42,679 nt of DNA. Source: Rhizonema sp. PD37 (lineage in GTDB: Bacteria; Cyanobacteriota; Cyanobacteriia; Cyanobacteriales; Nostocaceae). Below, one piece after another: positions 9,601 to 17,407 of this stretch (within the stretch, counting starts at the first letter, position 1; every line of letters begins with the position of its first letter). The notes under the pieces are model-generated. The model saw nothing but the letters and a program-made list of their open reading frames with translations, made no database searches and was not told the origin of the DNA. The stretch covers positions 1 through 42,679 of the forward strand of contig JAQYWO010000036.1 in the NCBI GenBank assembly GCA_029379215.1, read 5' to 3'. A program made the translations under genes and the position numbers.

Positions 9601-9880
9601 CACCAAAGCCAATCACGTCTTCCACTTTGATCGTTGGTGGAATCCAGCAGTTGAAAATCAAGCAACTGACCGTGCCTTCCGGATCGGTCAAAAAAAGAAC
9701 GTCTTTGTTCATAAATTTGTAGCGATCGGCACCCTAGAAGAACGCATCGACCAAATGATAGAAGATAAGAAAAAACTTTCCTCCGCCGTCGTTGGTAGTG
9801 ACGAATCCTGGTTGACAGAATTAGACAACCAAGCCTTCAAGCAACTCATCGCATTAAATAAAAGCGCAATTCTCGAGTGA
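6677..9880 (+). CDS. SNF2/RapA-family DEAD-like helicase
   Basis: A 1,067-residue SWI2/SNF2 ATPase (DNA translocase). The first 400 residues have no motif I recognise. Residues about 400-560 resemble the bacterial SNF2 helicase-associated domain. The two RecA-like lobes follow: Walker A DDMGLGKS with K617, the DEAQ box at 717-720, LTGTPVENRL as motif III, and motif VI QATDRAFRIGQ at 995-1005. ATG at 6677 was chosen over an in-frame upstream start at 6653 because AGAGG at 6663-6667 lies nine bases upstream and the protein then begins MKVLHGTWIP. The stop is TGA. The SWIM zinc-finger gene that follows is the classic partner of this helicase type. A role in chromosome remodelling, repair or defence is possible; the sequence does not decide. 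Confidence 0.93.
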   Translation: MKVLHGTWIPNAETDFIVPGSFYLWVETSVLKKTLTNNQRIHPGHLAQDELANFIERQLGIKESAEQLTARISPKYFALPTANHQPLPSPELIKYLEAEISEEYEGFEYWKVDCYTVSDNSPVSKATNIIKLLNDIHFLALYNSEEVQLGSDLLFWYHYTQTFKQVILKDQYIPALKYRQLEATKSKKKGKQQRSDAFVIYATWEIISEQYESNIKKYIEYLPLICVAGSEAPSDSVEFFDKETLLRHFSECLLHNLVTHTPSTAVFDKQIADSLIHYCLHPNQHNPLTTNAALQEYKQWLAWKTKITRTSHNSSFHLCFLLHSATPENIDEWQMQFLVASKQDPSLKLTLADYWEIKERKGRKGEDSSPLPHFFGEDFETNLLLNLGYAARMYPNLWQGLETDRPTKLQLTLEEAFDFLNESAWVLEDAGFKVIVPAWYTPAGRRRAKIRLKASARQQSATKTKTISYFSLDSLVQYQYELSIGDQLVTPQEWEELLNSKAPLVHFRGQWMELDRDQMQQLLEFWQSHAKEQPEMTLLEFLQRSAEAGEEWEVEHDQALSEMIAKLQDKSQIEPVSDLLQLQGKLREYQKRGVSWLEYLERLGLNGCLADDMGLGKSVQVIARLVQEREEDMSEIAHALLPTLLIAPTSVVGNWQREIAKFAPQLKTMVHHGSDRLQNADFPTACQEHDVVITSFTLVRLDEKLLNSIEWQRIVIDEAQNIKNPKAAQTKAILKLSAKHKLALTGTPVENRLLDLWSIFNFLNPGYLGKEAQFRKSFEIPIQKDNDRVKSATLKKLVEPLILRRVKTDQSIISDLPDKVEQKLYTNLTKEQASLYEIVVKDVEEKLQTAEGIQRKGLILSTLMKLKQICNHPAQFLQDGSEFSTERSHKLSRISEMVEEALSEGESLLIFSQFTEVCEKIEKHLKHFLHCNTYYLHGGTSRKRREQMIGEFQELDTEPSVFILSLKAGGVGITLTKANHVFHFDRWWNPAVENQATDRAFRIGQKKNVFVHKFVAIGTLEERIDQMIEDKKKLSSAVVGSDESWLTELDNQAFKQLIALNKSAILE

Positions 9881-9933
9881 AGAATACATTCGTAAAATTC
9901 TTTCCTCTCTCTTTTCTTGGCGCTCTTGGCAAC

Positions 9934-9976
9934 GGACACGTTGCTCAACGGGGGGAACCCCCGCACGCAAGTGTCC
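9934..9976. repeat. Nested hairpin repeat between the SNF2 and SWIM genes
   Basis: GGACAC (9934-9939) plus TTGC (9941-9944) pair with GCAA plus GTGTCC (9967-9976). Inside is a second hairpin, CGGGGG/CCCCCG around 9949-9963. The stretch CTTGGCGCTCTTGGC just before it and CTTGGCGG just after it are also common in cyanobacterial intergenic repeats. It sits in the 140-base gap, so translation of the SWIM protein from the earlier in-frame GTG at 9877 would mean translating this repeat. Confidence 0.65.
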
Positions 9977-10020
9977 TCGTCTTGGCGGTTAATAATTCTA
10001 CAACTAAAAAGGACTGCTAT

Positions 10021-10854
10021 ATGACAAAATTTAGTCGCACTTGGTGGGGCGATCGCTTCATTCAAGCACTCGAAGCCTTTACTGAAGAAGGCAGACTACA
10101 ACGCGGACGTTCCTATGCTAATGGTGGGAAAGTTAAGAGTTTTGAGATTGAGCAAAATCATATTACCGCTCAAGTCAAAGGCACAGTCAATCCCTACTTT
10201 GGAGTTTACAAAGAACCGACATACCATATTTCGATTGAAATTACACCTATTTCTAAAACACAATGGAAATATGCTATAGAAAAACTTTCATCAAAAGCCA
10301 GCATCGTTTCGCGATTACTGCTTAACGAAGTACCGGAAAACATAGAAGATACCTTTTCTACCTTAGGACTTTACTTATTACCCCATAGCAAAAAAGACTT
10401 CAAAACAAAATGCTCATGTCCCGACTCTGCCAATCCCTGTAAGCACATTGCCGGAGTTTACTACTTAGTTGCTTCTCAACTAGATAATAACCCATTTCTA
10501 CTATTTGAACTTAGAGGAATATCCAAAACAGAACTGCAAGCAAAACTCGCTGAGTCATCCTTGGGTAAAGTATTATCTGAAGAACTCAACACTAAGGAAA
10601 TCCCTTTAGAAGCCTCTACCTCATTTTATACAAGACTTGAAAAGCAACCATCCCAAAAACCAACGGCTAGGGAGTTTTGGTTAAGCACAAAGCGACTACC
10701 TCAAACGATTGAAATTCCAACTCAAAGTAGTGTATCAGCAATTCTGATTAAGAAAGAAGGAGATTTTCCGGCTTTCTGGCAAAAGGACAATTCCTTTATT
10801 GAAGCAATGGAAGAGTTGTACCGACGGGTGAAGACGAAAAACCAGAATTTTTAG
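10021..10854 (+). CDS. SWIM zinc-finger protein
   Basis: A 277-residue protein starting MTKFSRTWWGDRFI, the usual start of bacterial SWIM proteins. The zinc motif CxCx(n)CxH is complete: C131, C133, C140 and H142 in KCSCPDSANPCKHI. SWIM domains bind zinc and are thought to contact DNA or proteins, and in bacteria they are often encoded beside SNF2 ATPases, as here. A longer frame from GTG at 9877 overlaps the helicase stop, but it would add 48 residues encoded by a repeat. ATG at 10021 with AAAGGA about ten bases upstream is preferred. The two genes most likely form one transcription unit and act together. Confidence 0.9.
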   Translation: MTKFSRTWWGDRFIQALEAFTEEGRLQRGRSYANGGKVKSFEIEQNHITAQVKGTVNPYFGVYKEPTYHISIEITPISKTQWKYAIEKLSSKASIVSRLLLNEVPENIEDTFSTLGLYLLPHSKKDFKTKCSCPDSANPCKHIAGVYYLVASQLDNNPFLLFELRGISKTELQAKLAESSLGKVLSEELNTKEIPLEASTSFYTRLEKQPSQKPTAREFWLSTKRLPQTIEIPTQSSVSAILIKKEGDFPAFWQKDNSFIEAMEELYRRVKTKNQNF

Positions 10855-11187
10855 CAAAATCCAACCTACAGGAGAAGATTTTCATAAAAAGATTGATAGG
10901 TGATTATTGTCATGTCTATAATGACTTACTAAGTTGCTGTCTAGAGAAAGGGTTTTGGCTTTATTGTCTATTTAATATTTGTAAAGTTTTCGTAAAGTTT
11001 CAGCGGTTAGCCCTCCATTGTGACGCTTCCTCTGCACTTGGGCGTGAAAAACCCGCAGACGGCGAGGATTGTGATCCCCAACGATGTTTGTCACCTATGT
11101 ATACAAAATTCAATTGCTGACTGAGTAGCGTCACTTCCGGCGCTCATACTTACTAGTTTCCTTAAATTTTTTTCCAGAGGTGCTGTT
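10855..11187. other. Intergenic stretch without a supported gene
   Basis: About 330 bases after the SWIM gene. A 75-codon frame at 10893-11120 starts with a TTG, has no ribosome site and unlikely composition (many C and F), so I do not call it. No terminator with a T-run was seen. Confidence 0.5.
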
Positions 11188-11316
11188 ATATCATGTTCGA
11201 TTGAACACTTATAATAATGTTTGTAGTTGCGCTTTAGCGCTCTTAACAATTTGAGAGCGCTAAAGCGCAACTACGAACCTATGTCGTATTTATAACTCAT
11301 TGACAGAACATGATAT
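11188..11316. repeat. Nested palindromic (MITE-like) element
   Basis: ATATCATGTTC (11188-11198) has its exact reverse complement GAACATGATAT at 11306-11316. Inside lies a perfect 20-bp inverted repeat: GTAGTTGCGCTTTAGCGCTC (11223-11242) with its complement at 11255-11274 and a 12-base loop. TTATAA also occurs in both arms, so the whole 129 bases is one imperfect palindrome. The inner stem shares its AAGCGCAACTACGAAC end with the repeat at 5376-5408. No transposase is present. Confidence 0.7.
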
Positions 11317-11359
11317 TAGTCATTGTTCAGTAAACTTATACCTAAAAATTATTGTGTTC

Positions 11360-11902
11360 ATGAGTATTAATCCATACGTACTAATCCAGGAATTCTATTG
11401 GCTAGTCTGTGGTTCATTTTCAAGATTACATAATGCTTTCCTTTTGAGAAAAAGAGTCAGATCTTTTAAATCCTGTGGAAAAGTTGGATTTATCAGTCCA
11501 CAGTGTTGCATTGTGGATGAAGCTAAAGTTGAACTAGGCGATCGCGTTTGCATTGGTGAGTTCACGCATATCGTTGCTACTGGTGGAGTACGTATAGGCG
11601 ATCGCACTTTGATTGCATCTCACTGTTCGATCACAACAATGACTCATCCAGTCAATTCGATAAATAGAATCGATGATCCTGTGATTCTAAAACCTGTAGA
11701 GATTGGCGAAAATGTCTGGATAGGTACTGGTGCTATCATTCTTCCTGGTGTCGCGATCGGAGATCACTCGATTATTGGTGCTGGCGCAGTCGTCACCAAA
11801 AACGTACCAGCGAACAGCGTGTATGTTGGTAATCCAGCAAGGTATATAAAAAGTGTTGAGTGTGACAAAGATGATCTAGAAGAATTATTACAAATGCAGT
11901 AG
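11360..11902 (+). CDS. Hexapeptide-repeat acyltransferase (LbH family)
   Basis: A 180-residue left-handed beta-helix acyltransferase of the CysE/LacA/NodL superfamily. Isoleucine-patch hexapeptides run from about residue 58 (VELGDRVCIGEF) to 148 (VAIGDHSIIGAGAVVTKNV), the catalytic histidine is H96 in TMTHPVNS, and the end VYVGNPARYIKS is the usual closing motif. These enzymes acetylate sugars or related acceptors; the acceptor is unknown. The frame is open up to a TTG at 11300, but that would begin inside the palindromic element and add residues unlike the family. ATG at 11360 is therefore chosen, although no good ribosome site precedes it. A role in surface polysaccharide decoration is plausible. 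Confidence 0.88.
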   Translation: MSINPYVLIQEFYWLVCGSFSRLHNAFLLRKRVRSFKSCGKVGFISPQCCIVDEAKVELGDRVCIGEFTHIVATGGVRIGDRTLIASHCSITTMTHPVNSINRIDDPVILKPVEIGENVWIGTGAIILPGVAIGDHSIIGAGAVVTKNVPANSVYVGNPARYIKSVECDKDDLEELLQMQ

Positions 11903-12131
11903 AAATGTTGCAAAAATTAATTACGCGGGCATTGAAATCCTGAGTAGGAGCGATCAAAAACTTATCCTACAAAGAAAAAGGAAAAAAGTAACTGAGTTCA
12001 TTTATGATGGCTGGTACATGACGGCGGAGATCAAGCTGCGATTTGGAATTCCTTATTGTATGCTGTTCAAGCTTTTTTCATTGTTCATTTTTCCTTCCAC
12101 GTGACGATACTACTTTTTTAGTTCGCAAACA

Positions 12132-13166
12132 TTATTCGCGAACCAGCTTGTTTTTTTCCAAAGTCCAATAGTGAGCATCAATAATAGTTTTTTTATCCAT
12201 TATTGTCAGTAAAATTGAGATATCTGGGGAAACTCTTGAAGTGAGATTTAACTCTTGTATGACAGTGGCAAAATTTTTACCATTCAGAATTTGCTGACCA
12301 ATTTCAAGCAGATCATCCCAGGTTAGATCGCTTTCTAAATAAGATTTGGCTACGGCAATAAGTAAATCTGTATATTGATTACCCTCAGCTTTAGTCATCA
12401 TGGTGTGGGGAATTTCAAAAACTTGGTCGAATCTGTAATACCAGGATTTTGACTGCTTTTTGAGTAGGGATGCAAACAAAACTTGTAACTCCTTTTTGTC
12501 AATAACGCGATCGCTGTCACTAGAAATCACAAACATTGGCACTGCTGGATAATTTTCTACTTTTTCCAAAAGTTCTTTTCCCATATTTAAGAATAATCGC
12601 AATGCAGGCATACGAAAACCGCTATAACCAAAATTGCCTGAATTATCTTTATTTGGCCATTCATAATAAATAGAGAGAACTTCTACAAGCAAATCAACTA
12701 TCGAGCTTTGACTGAGGTAGGGGGCAAATAGTATTGCTTTCTCAATTTGTTGAGGACGTTCCAACCCCAACCAAGCGGCTAAAGTCCCGCCACTGGAAAG
12801 TCCTCCAATAACAACTTGCTCTCCTAATCTTAATGCAACTTCCAGCCACGAGAGCGCGAACTGTTGATAAACTTCAGCTTCTGTAGGTAAGGGAGGGGGA
12901 TTGTCTCGGTTCCAATCTCCAGCTATTCCATGACCAGGTTGCAAGGGAATTAAGACATTATAACCAGCTTCAAATAAGACTTTCCCGATTGGTTCAAACT
13001 GATAGGGACCAGCAGTAAATCCGTGGAAAAAAAGACAAACCTTCGAGGTTGGATGTGAGTGTAAAAAAAATTTCGGTCTGCAAGCTTCGTTTCTAATTGG
13101 TAAAGCGGCTTCAAGATTCTTAGCTTCTTCAAAAATTGCTGATTTTAGGGTAAAGTAGTCTGACAT
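12132..13166 (-). CDS. Alpha/beta hydrolase (esterase/lipase-like)
   Basis: A 344-residue serine hydrolase of the alpha/beta fold. The oxyanion-hole region is LFFHGFTAGP (45-54), the nucleophile elbow is G-L-S124-S-G in GGLSSGGTLA, the acid is D217 or D219 in SSDSDRVID, and the histidine is H254 in EIPHTMMT. The core is like carboxylesterases and monoglyceride lipases. After residue about 265 there is an extra C-terminal segment of 80 residues (EIGQQILNGKNF) that is not part of the usual fold. No signal peptide is seen, so it should be cytoplasmic. Substrate unknown. It stands alone between non-coding stretches. Confidence 0.85.
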   Translation of the reverse strand: MSDYFTLKSAIFEEAKNLEAALPIRNEACRPKFFLHSHPTSKVCLFFHGFTAGPYQFEPIGKVLFEAGYNVLIPLQPGHGIAGDWNRDNPPPLPTEAEVYQQFALSWLEVALRLGEQVVIGGLSSGGTLAAWLGLERPQQIEKAILFAPYLSQSSIVDLLVEVLSIYYEWPNKDNSGNFGYSGFRMPALRLFLNMGKELLEKVENYPAVPMFVISSDSDRVIDKKELQVLFASLLKKQSKSWYYRFDQVFEIPHTMMTKAEGNQYTDLLIAVAKSYLESDLTWDDLLEIGQQILNGKNFATVIQELNLTSRVSPDISILLTIMDKKTIIDAHYWTLEKNKLVRE

Positions 13167-13377
13167 ATAAGAAAAGTGTTAGAGTTTTTTTATGGTAATC
13201 GGTCATGAGTAATAGAAACTAAAAATTTATAACTCATAACTTTTAACCTCTAATGTGGTTCAGTTAACTTTAGAAAATTGGAACCACTTACGGTCGTTGC
13301 CTCGAACTACTCGCTTAAGAAGCACACGGCACTGGCTTCCCTTTAAAAAGGTAGCTTTATTATCTTTATCCAAACAA

Positions 13378-13407
13378 GATCTCCGACTTTTTAAGAAGTC
13401 GGGGATC
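13378..13407. repeat. GACTT/AAGTC hairpin repeat
   Basis: GATCTCCGACTT (13378-13389) pairs with AAGTCGGGGATC (13396-13407). A close relative with CCCGACTTCTT/AGAAGTCG is at 26214-26243. This type is frequent between genes in heterocystous cyanobacteria. Confidence 0.7.
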
Positions 13408-13550
13408 TGAGTCTCACGGAAATTCTGATTGCTGACTTTATGCCGGATGTTTCGTAATATTACTTCAAATCAAGAACAGTTTTCACGAGCAACCCAATCA
13501 AAGATAAGACTACAGGTTAGATTAGATTTGTGAAAGTCATCACAAAGCTG

Positions 13551-13797
13551 CAATTTTACGACGATGCTTGCTACTTCTAAAGGAAGCTAAAATGTTGCCA
13601 TGAGAGTACGACCCATCAGTTGGGGAAATCCGCGCTATCATTGAATTTCCTTTGGATGAATCATTTCTGACAAAACAACAATTTAACCATTGTCTGTTAT
13701 AAGTTAGTTCAGCTTGTCGATTCTGTAGCGATGTCTCGGTTGAGGGAGGTGATGGAAGCAGGTCAAGATTCGGGAAATGTCGAATTACTTTATTGAG
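13551..13797 (+). pseudogene. Decayed gene fragment with a stop and a frameshift
   Basis: The plus strand carries protein-like sequence broken twice. From 13554 it reads ILRRCLLLLKEAKMLP, hits TGA at 13602-13604, continues in the same frame as EYDPSVGEIRAIIEFPLDES and ends at TAA at 13701. From 13708, in another frame, it continues VQLVDSVAMSRLREVMEAG and ends at TGA at 13795. The pieces join as a plausible single protein. I do not recognise the family. A minus-strand frame of 86 codons covers the same bases but looks like a shadow. The rest of 13167-13961 holds only the hairpin at 13378 and no other gene. Confidence 0.5.
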
Positions 13798-13961
13798 CAT
13801 TCAACAACAGGCACCTGGATTGCTGGACATACAAAGGACATAGCACCGAAGCTGGAAAAAAGCAGAAAAGTTTTCCGATTGAATAAGCAGAATTGTTAAT
13901 GAAATAGCTATACTCCAAAGTGATACCCTCAATATACTGAACTTTTCTAGGGCTGGATATT

Positions 13962-14606
13962 ATGACATCCTATGCAACTTCCTCTGCTAAAGCGGAAATG
14001 AGCGAACTCCGGCGGTTAAAAGGTCTACTACCGCCAGAATTGCAAAGCTGGGTAACGGTTGAAGGTACAACTGAAGTTAATCCACCCCTGGTCCGCAGCG
14101 AGGAAATTGGCAAAGACCAGGTAGAAATTCAAATTGACTTGGTGAAATGGGATACGCTGGCTATGGATCAGCGTAATTTGCTGTTCTGGCACGAAGTCGC
14201 CCGCATTCAAAATGACACTATTCCCAAAGATGGTTGGGAAATGGCAGCCTTAGCAATTGGTTTAGGTGGTGCTGTTGGTGAGTTGTGGGTGCAAGATGCA
14301 TTGCTGTTGTTGCTGGCTGTGGGTTTGTGCGGAGTCTCCGGGTGGCGACTCTATCAAAAAAATAATGGCGGAAAGCTCATTAAAGAACTGACTGACGCTG
14401 ATGAAAAAGCGATCGCCTTAGCAACTCGCTTTGGTTATACTCTTGCCAACGCTTACAAGAGTCTGGGGAGTGCTTTGAAAACCTTGATTGAAAATACTCC
14501 AGGCAAGCGCCAGCGATCTCGATACGAAGCCCGAATCTCTGCCCTCAAACGCAGTGCCAGTAAGGCAAGGTCCAAATCTAAAAATATTGATGAAGGCGAA
14601 TTGTAA
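13962..14606 (+). CDS. DUF3318 membrane protein (cyanobacterial)
   Basis: A 214-residue protein that I recognise as the cyanobacterial DUF3318 family. The soluble N-terminal half includes LRRLKGLLPPELQSWV and VKWDTLAMDQRNLLFWHEVARIQ, an HE-containing segment reminiscent of a degenerate metal-binding helix. Two hydrophobic segments follow: about 93-110 (AALAIGLGGAVGELWV) and 112-130 (ALLLLLAVGLCGVSGW). The C-terminal part (from 185) is very basic (GKRQRSRYEARISALKRS). Function is unknown. The protein is most likely bound to the plasma or thylakoid membrane with a basic cytoplasmic tail. It is transcribed alone; ATG at 13962. Confidence 0.88.
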   Translation: MTSYATSSAKAEMSELRRLKGLLPPELQSWVTVEGTTEVNPPLVRSEEIGKDQVEIQIDLVKWDTLAMDQRNLLFWHEVARIQNDTIPKDGWEMAALAIGLGGAVGELWVQDALLLLLAVGLCGVSGWRLYQKNNGGKLIKELTDADEKAIALATRFGYTLANAYKSLGSALKTLIENTPGKRQRSRYEARISALKRSASKARSKSKNIDEGEL

Positions 14607-15040
14607 GAGGAGGAGCTGGGGGAGAACATTTGTGATAGGTTAAAACGCTCATTACTTTTGTCAATTCGTAATTACCCTTAAAATTGAACAAAGTTAGAGG
14701 TATTTAATTCGTTTCTGTACTAATTTTTAGTGCCTGAATGATTGCTTTAAATCTACTCCCCATCGCTAGGTGAAAATTAAGTTTTCAACCCATATTTCTC
14801 TATAATTTTAAGTAATAATACTTATTGACAAATTTTTCATGACCTTTAGCTATCACTGATACCATTTCACAAAAATTTTGATACAATTCACTTCCCCTGC
14901 CTAAGAACTGCAAGCCTAAATGTATCAACTTTAAAGTGAAACGGTATGATGGGGGGAGAAAGGGAGATAATTATTTTAAGTCTTCCAACTCCCTCTTCTA
15001 CCTCAAGTCTTACTTATCGACCATCAACAATCAACAAGCA
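14607..15040. other. Intergenic stretch between convergent genes
   Basis: About 430 AT-rich bases between the ends of the DUF3318 gene and queE, which face each other. I see no gene, no clear terminator and no repeat of the families named elsewhere. Confidence 0.5.
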
Positions 15041-15838
15041 TTAAAGTTGATTTAGCATTTTGTGCGTTTGAGGTATGACGCGTACTTGCTTGATAAAACG
15101 CTTCATTAAAGCTTGCCAACTTAAGACTTGGTTGGCAGAAGGAGCAAGTACAGAGACATTGGTGAATGTGACGGGTGTTTCTAAAGGTGTAACCGGTTGT
15201 ATGAACACTGGAATCTCAGGGCTGACTCCAGCTACTAACAAAGCGGATCGTTCCAACTCAGTCGGCTCTGTCTTTTGAGAAACAATAATCTTCACAAAAA
15301 CTTCTAATTTGGCGTTGTGACAAAGTTGTAGGCATTTTGCGTGTTCTTCCCAACGACTTTCACCACTCGTACTCTTGAGCTTGAAATCCATACCTACAGA
15401 GTCTATATAAGGCAAAATCATCGCTAGTTGTTCTGGACGGTGTCCGCCTGTTTCTAAATACACACTTAAACCAGTGTTAGTACGTAGCTTAGGTAAAAAT
15501 TCCATCATGAACTTGGCATGAAGAAGTGGTTCGCCCCCAGTTAAACTGATACTATCGTGTAAGCCGGATAGATTCAATTGCTCAACCCATTCTAGTAACA
15601 TAGGTAATGGGACAGGGTTAGTGCGAATTTCAAAGTCGCGCAATCCAGGAGTTCGTTCTATCCTACAATTATCGGGTGCAACCCAAGTATGGGAGCTGTC
15701 ACAAAAATGGCAGCGCAAGTCACAGAGGGCGAAGCGAATAAATATTTGGCGTGTTCCCACATTAAGTCCTTCCCCTTGAATAGCAGAAAAGACTTCAATT
15801 AGGCGTGCATGGGTTGTTAAAGCAGTTTTGTGAGTCAT
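15041..15838 (-). CDS. queE: 7-carboxy-7-deazaguanine synthase
   Basis: A radical-SAM enzyme that contracts 6-carboxy-tetrahydropterin to 7-carboxy-7-deazaguanine, a step in making queuosine and other 7-deazaguanines. The cluster motif CxxxCxxC is C39, C43 and C46 in CDLRCHFCDSS. The SAM-binding GGEP motif is at 101-104 (SLTGGEPLLH), and the substrate motif FSAIQGEG precedes the cluster. Length (265) is in the range of the longer QueE forms. The frame also allows a start four codons earlier at 15850; MTHKTAL is preferred only by similarity in length, since neither ATG has a clear ribosome site. No other que gene is near. Products may serve tRNA modification or, in some systems, DNA modification. 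Confidence 0.93.
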   Translation of the reverse strand: MTHKTALTTHARLIEVFSAIQGEGLNVGTRQIFIRFALCDLRCHFCDSSHTWVAPDNCRIERTPGLRDFEIRTNPVPLPMLLEWVEQLNLSGLHDSISLTGGEPLLHAKFMMEFLPKLRTNTGLSVYLETGGHRPEQLAMILPYIDSVGMDFKLKSTSGESRWEEHAKCLQLCHNAKLEVFVKIIVSQKTEPTELERSALLVAGVSPEIPVFIQPVTPLETPVTFTNVSVLAPSANQVLSWQALMKRFIKQVRVIPQTHKMLNQL

Positions 15839-16062
15839 CTGATGATACAAATGCTATGGACTTCGCTGACGTTGCGTGTTATTACGCTAGCTCAGCATAA
15901 GATCAAGGGTATTTTTTAGCTGATTGTTCTATTGTGAATCGTAAGGATTGCGATCTCCAATCTCAACCCAAGTCATTAGCGATTAGTATTTATTCCTACT
16001 GCTCAAGCAATAGGTTAATTATGTATTCGCTAGGACATAATTAATGTCTGGCAGATGTTTAT

Positions 16063-17079
16063 ATGGCAACAAAAGTACAAGGCTTCATGACTAGCCAACC
16101 TACAGAGGGAGATTTTCCCGTTACTTTCTCAAACGACACGGCTATAGTGCAGGTGTCAGCAAGGTTAAGTGTGCTAGAGGCTGTAGCCTTTAAGCAAACC
16201 TGCCTTTCTCTGATCCAGCATACATCCGTTCCCAAAACAATCATCATTGACTTTCACCAGACGACTTTCTTGGATAGTAGTGGTTTAGGTGCTTTGGTCA
16301 GTAATTTAAAAACCACCCAAGAGACACAGATTGAATTTATACTGCAAAATGTTACCCCTCAGGTGATGGCAGTACTCAATCTCACGGGATTGGATAAGGT
16401 TTTTACAATAGAGTCTGGTGGCCCAACGCTTCCCTCAAATCACTCAGAACAACTTCCAACTACGCATCCTTCAGTGCGATCTTGGATGAAACGTTTGATA
16501 GACATTGTTGGGGCTTTGGTAGGTTTTTTAATTATAGGACTTTTGTTTATTCCCATTGCCATTGCTATTCAACTTGATGATCGTGGTCCCATTTTCTTTG
16601 GTCAAACTCGTTGTGGTTGGATGGGTAAGCGCTTTCGGATTTGGAAATTCCGCTCTATGTATATTGATGCGGAGGCGCGGAAAGCCGAACTAGAAAGACA
16701 AAATCAGGCTCAAGGTGCTTTTTTTAAAATTGACAATGATCCAAGAGTGACACGAATCGGAAGGTTTTTGCGGCGAACCAGTTTAGATGAACTGCCACAA
16801 TTTTTGAATGTTCTCAAAGGAGAGATGAGTTTAGTTGGTACTAGACCACCTACACCCGATGAAGTTGAGCGCTATGAAGTACCAGAATGGCAACGTTTGG
16901 ATGTCAAACCAGGTATGACTGGAGAATGGCAAGTCAATGGAAGATCTAGTGTACGTAAATTTGAGGATGTCATTCGCCTGGATTTGCAGTATCAAAAAAA
17001 TTGGAGCTTACTGTACGATTTGAAACTAATTTTGAAAACAGTAGCTATCTTATTTAAGAAAAATAGTGGTGCGGTCTAA
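16063..17079 (+). CDS. STAS-domain/polyprenyl-phosphate sugar-1-phosphate transferase fusion
   Basis: A 338-residue two-domain protein. Residues 18-118 are a STAS (anti-sigma-factor antagonist) domain with the D71-S72-S73-G74 motif where SpoIIAA-type proteins are phosphorylated (IDFHQTTFLDSSGLGALV spans it). Residues 139-335 are a bacterial sugar transferase (PF02397): one membrane segment about 147-170, then KFRSMYIDAEAR, the FKIDNDPRVTRIGRFLRRTSLDELPQ region, and KGEMSLVGTRPP. Such enzymes start a polysaccharide repeat unit by placing a sugar phosphate on undecaprenyl phosphate at the plasma membrane. The fusion suggests phosphorylation control of the committed step, as in the partner-switching kinase/phosphatase systems; that is inference. 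A strong terminator follows at 17111. Confidence 0.92.
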   Translation: MATKVQGFMTSQPTEGDFPVTFSNDTAIVQVSARLSVLEAVAFKQTCLSLIQHTSVPKTIIIDFHQTTFLDSSGLGALVSNLKTTQETQIEFILQNVTPQVMAVLNLTGLDKVFTIESGGPTLPSNHSEQLPTTHPSVRSWMKRLIDIVGALVGFLIIGLLFIPIAIAIQLDDRGPIFFGQTRCGWMGKRFRIWKFRSMYIDAEARKAELERQNQAQGAFFKIDNDPRVTRIGRFLRRTSLDELPQFLNVLKGEMSLVGTRPPTPDEVERYEVPEWQRLDVKPGMTGEWQVNGRSSVRKFEDVIRLDLQYQKNWSLLYDLKLILKTVAILFKKNSGAV

Positions 17080-17110
17080 TTAAGAAGAATTCAGTTGTCA
17101 AAGCAATTAG

Positions 17111-17141
17111 AAACCCGGTTTCCAGGAGAAACCGGGTTTTT
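17111..17141 (+). terminator. Intrinsic terminator after the STAS-sugar transferase gene
   Basis: AAACCCGGTTTC (17111-17122) pairs perfectly with GAAACCGGGTTT (17128-17139) around a five-base loop, and T residues follow. It lies 32 bases after the stop codon. Because A residues also precede the stem it could work in both directions. Confidence 0.85.
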
Positions 17142-17381
17142 AGTATTATTTACCATTACAACTATTGAGAGAGAAAGTAACTGTATTTACACGTAAGTAT
17201 AAACACTTTTTGAATAACTTTAAGTGCCAAACACTAAAGTAATAATAATATCAATTAAAAGTCAGTTATACTTAGTTAAGCATTACACTATCTTTAATGA
17301 ATAAATACTGACAATACGAAATTATAAAGACAAAATTTAATAAAGAGGCGCTGGAAAGGCGAATGTGAAAACGAAAACTTT

Positions 17382-17407
17382 ACTCTTGTTTTATACAAGA
17401 GTTTTTT
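17382..17407 (+). terminator. Hairpin with T-run in the leader of the WcaI-like gene
   Basis: ACTCTTGT (17382-17389) pairs with ACAAGAGT (17395-17402), followed by five T residues. It ends only 15 bases before the ATG at 17422, so it is placed like an attenuator or a leader structure rather than the terminator of an upstream gene, whose own terminator is at 17111. The rest of 17142-17381 shows no gene. Confidence 0.55.

Noticed and set aside
10893..11120. 75-codon plus-strand frame after the SWIM gene
   Set aside because: TTG start, no ribosome site, composition rich in Cys and Phe, and no recognisable domain.
11300..11359. Upstream TTG start for the hexapeptide acyltransferase
   Set aside because: It falls inside the palindromic element and adds residues unlike the family.
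13540..13800. 86-codon minus-strand frame
   Set aside because: It is antisense to a more protein-like, broken plus-strand reading and has no familiar motif.
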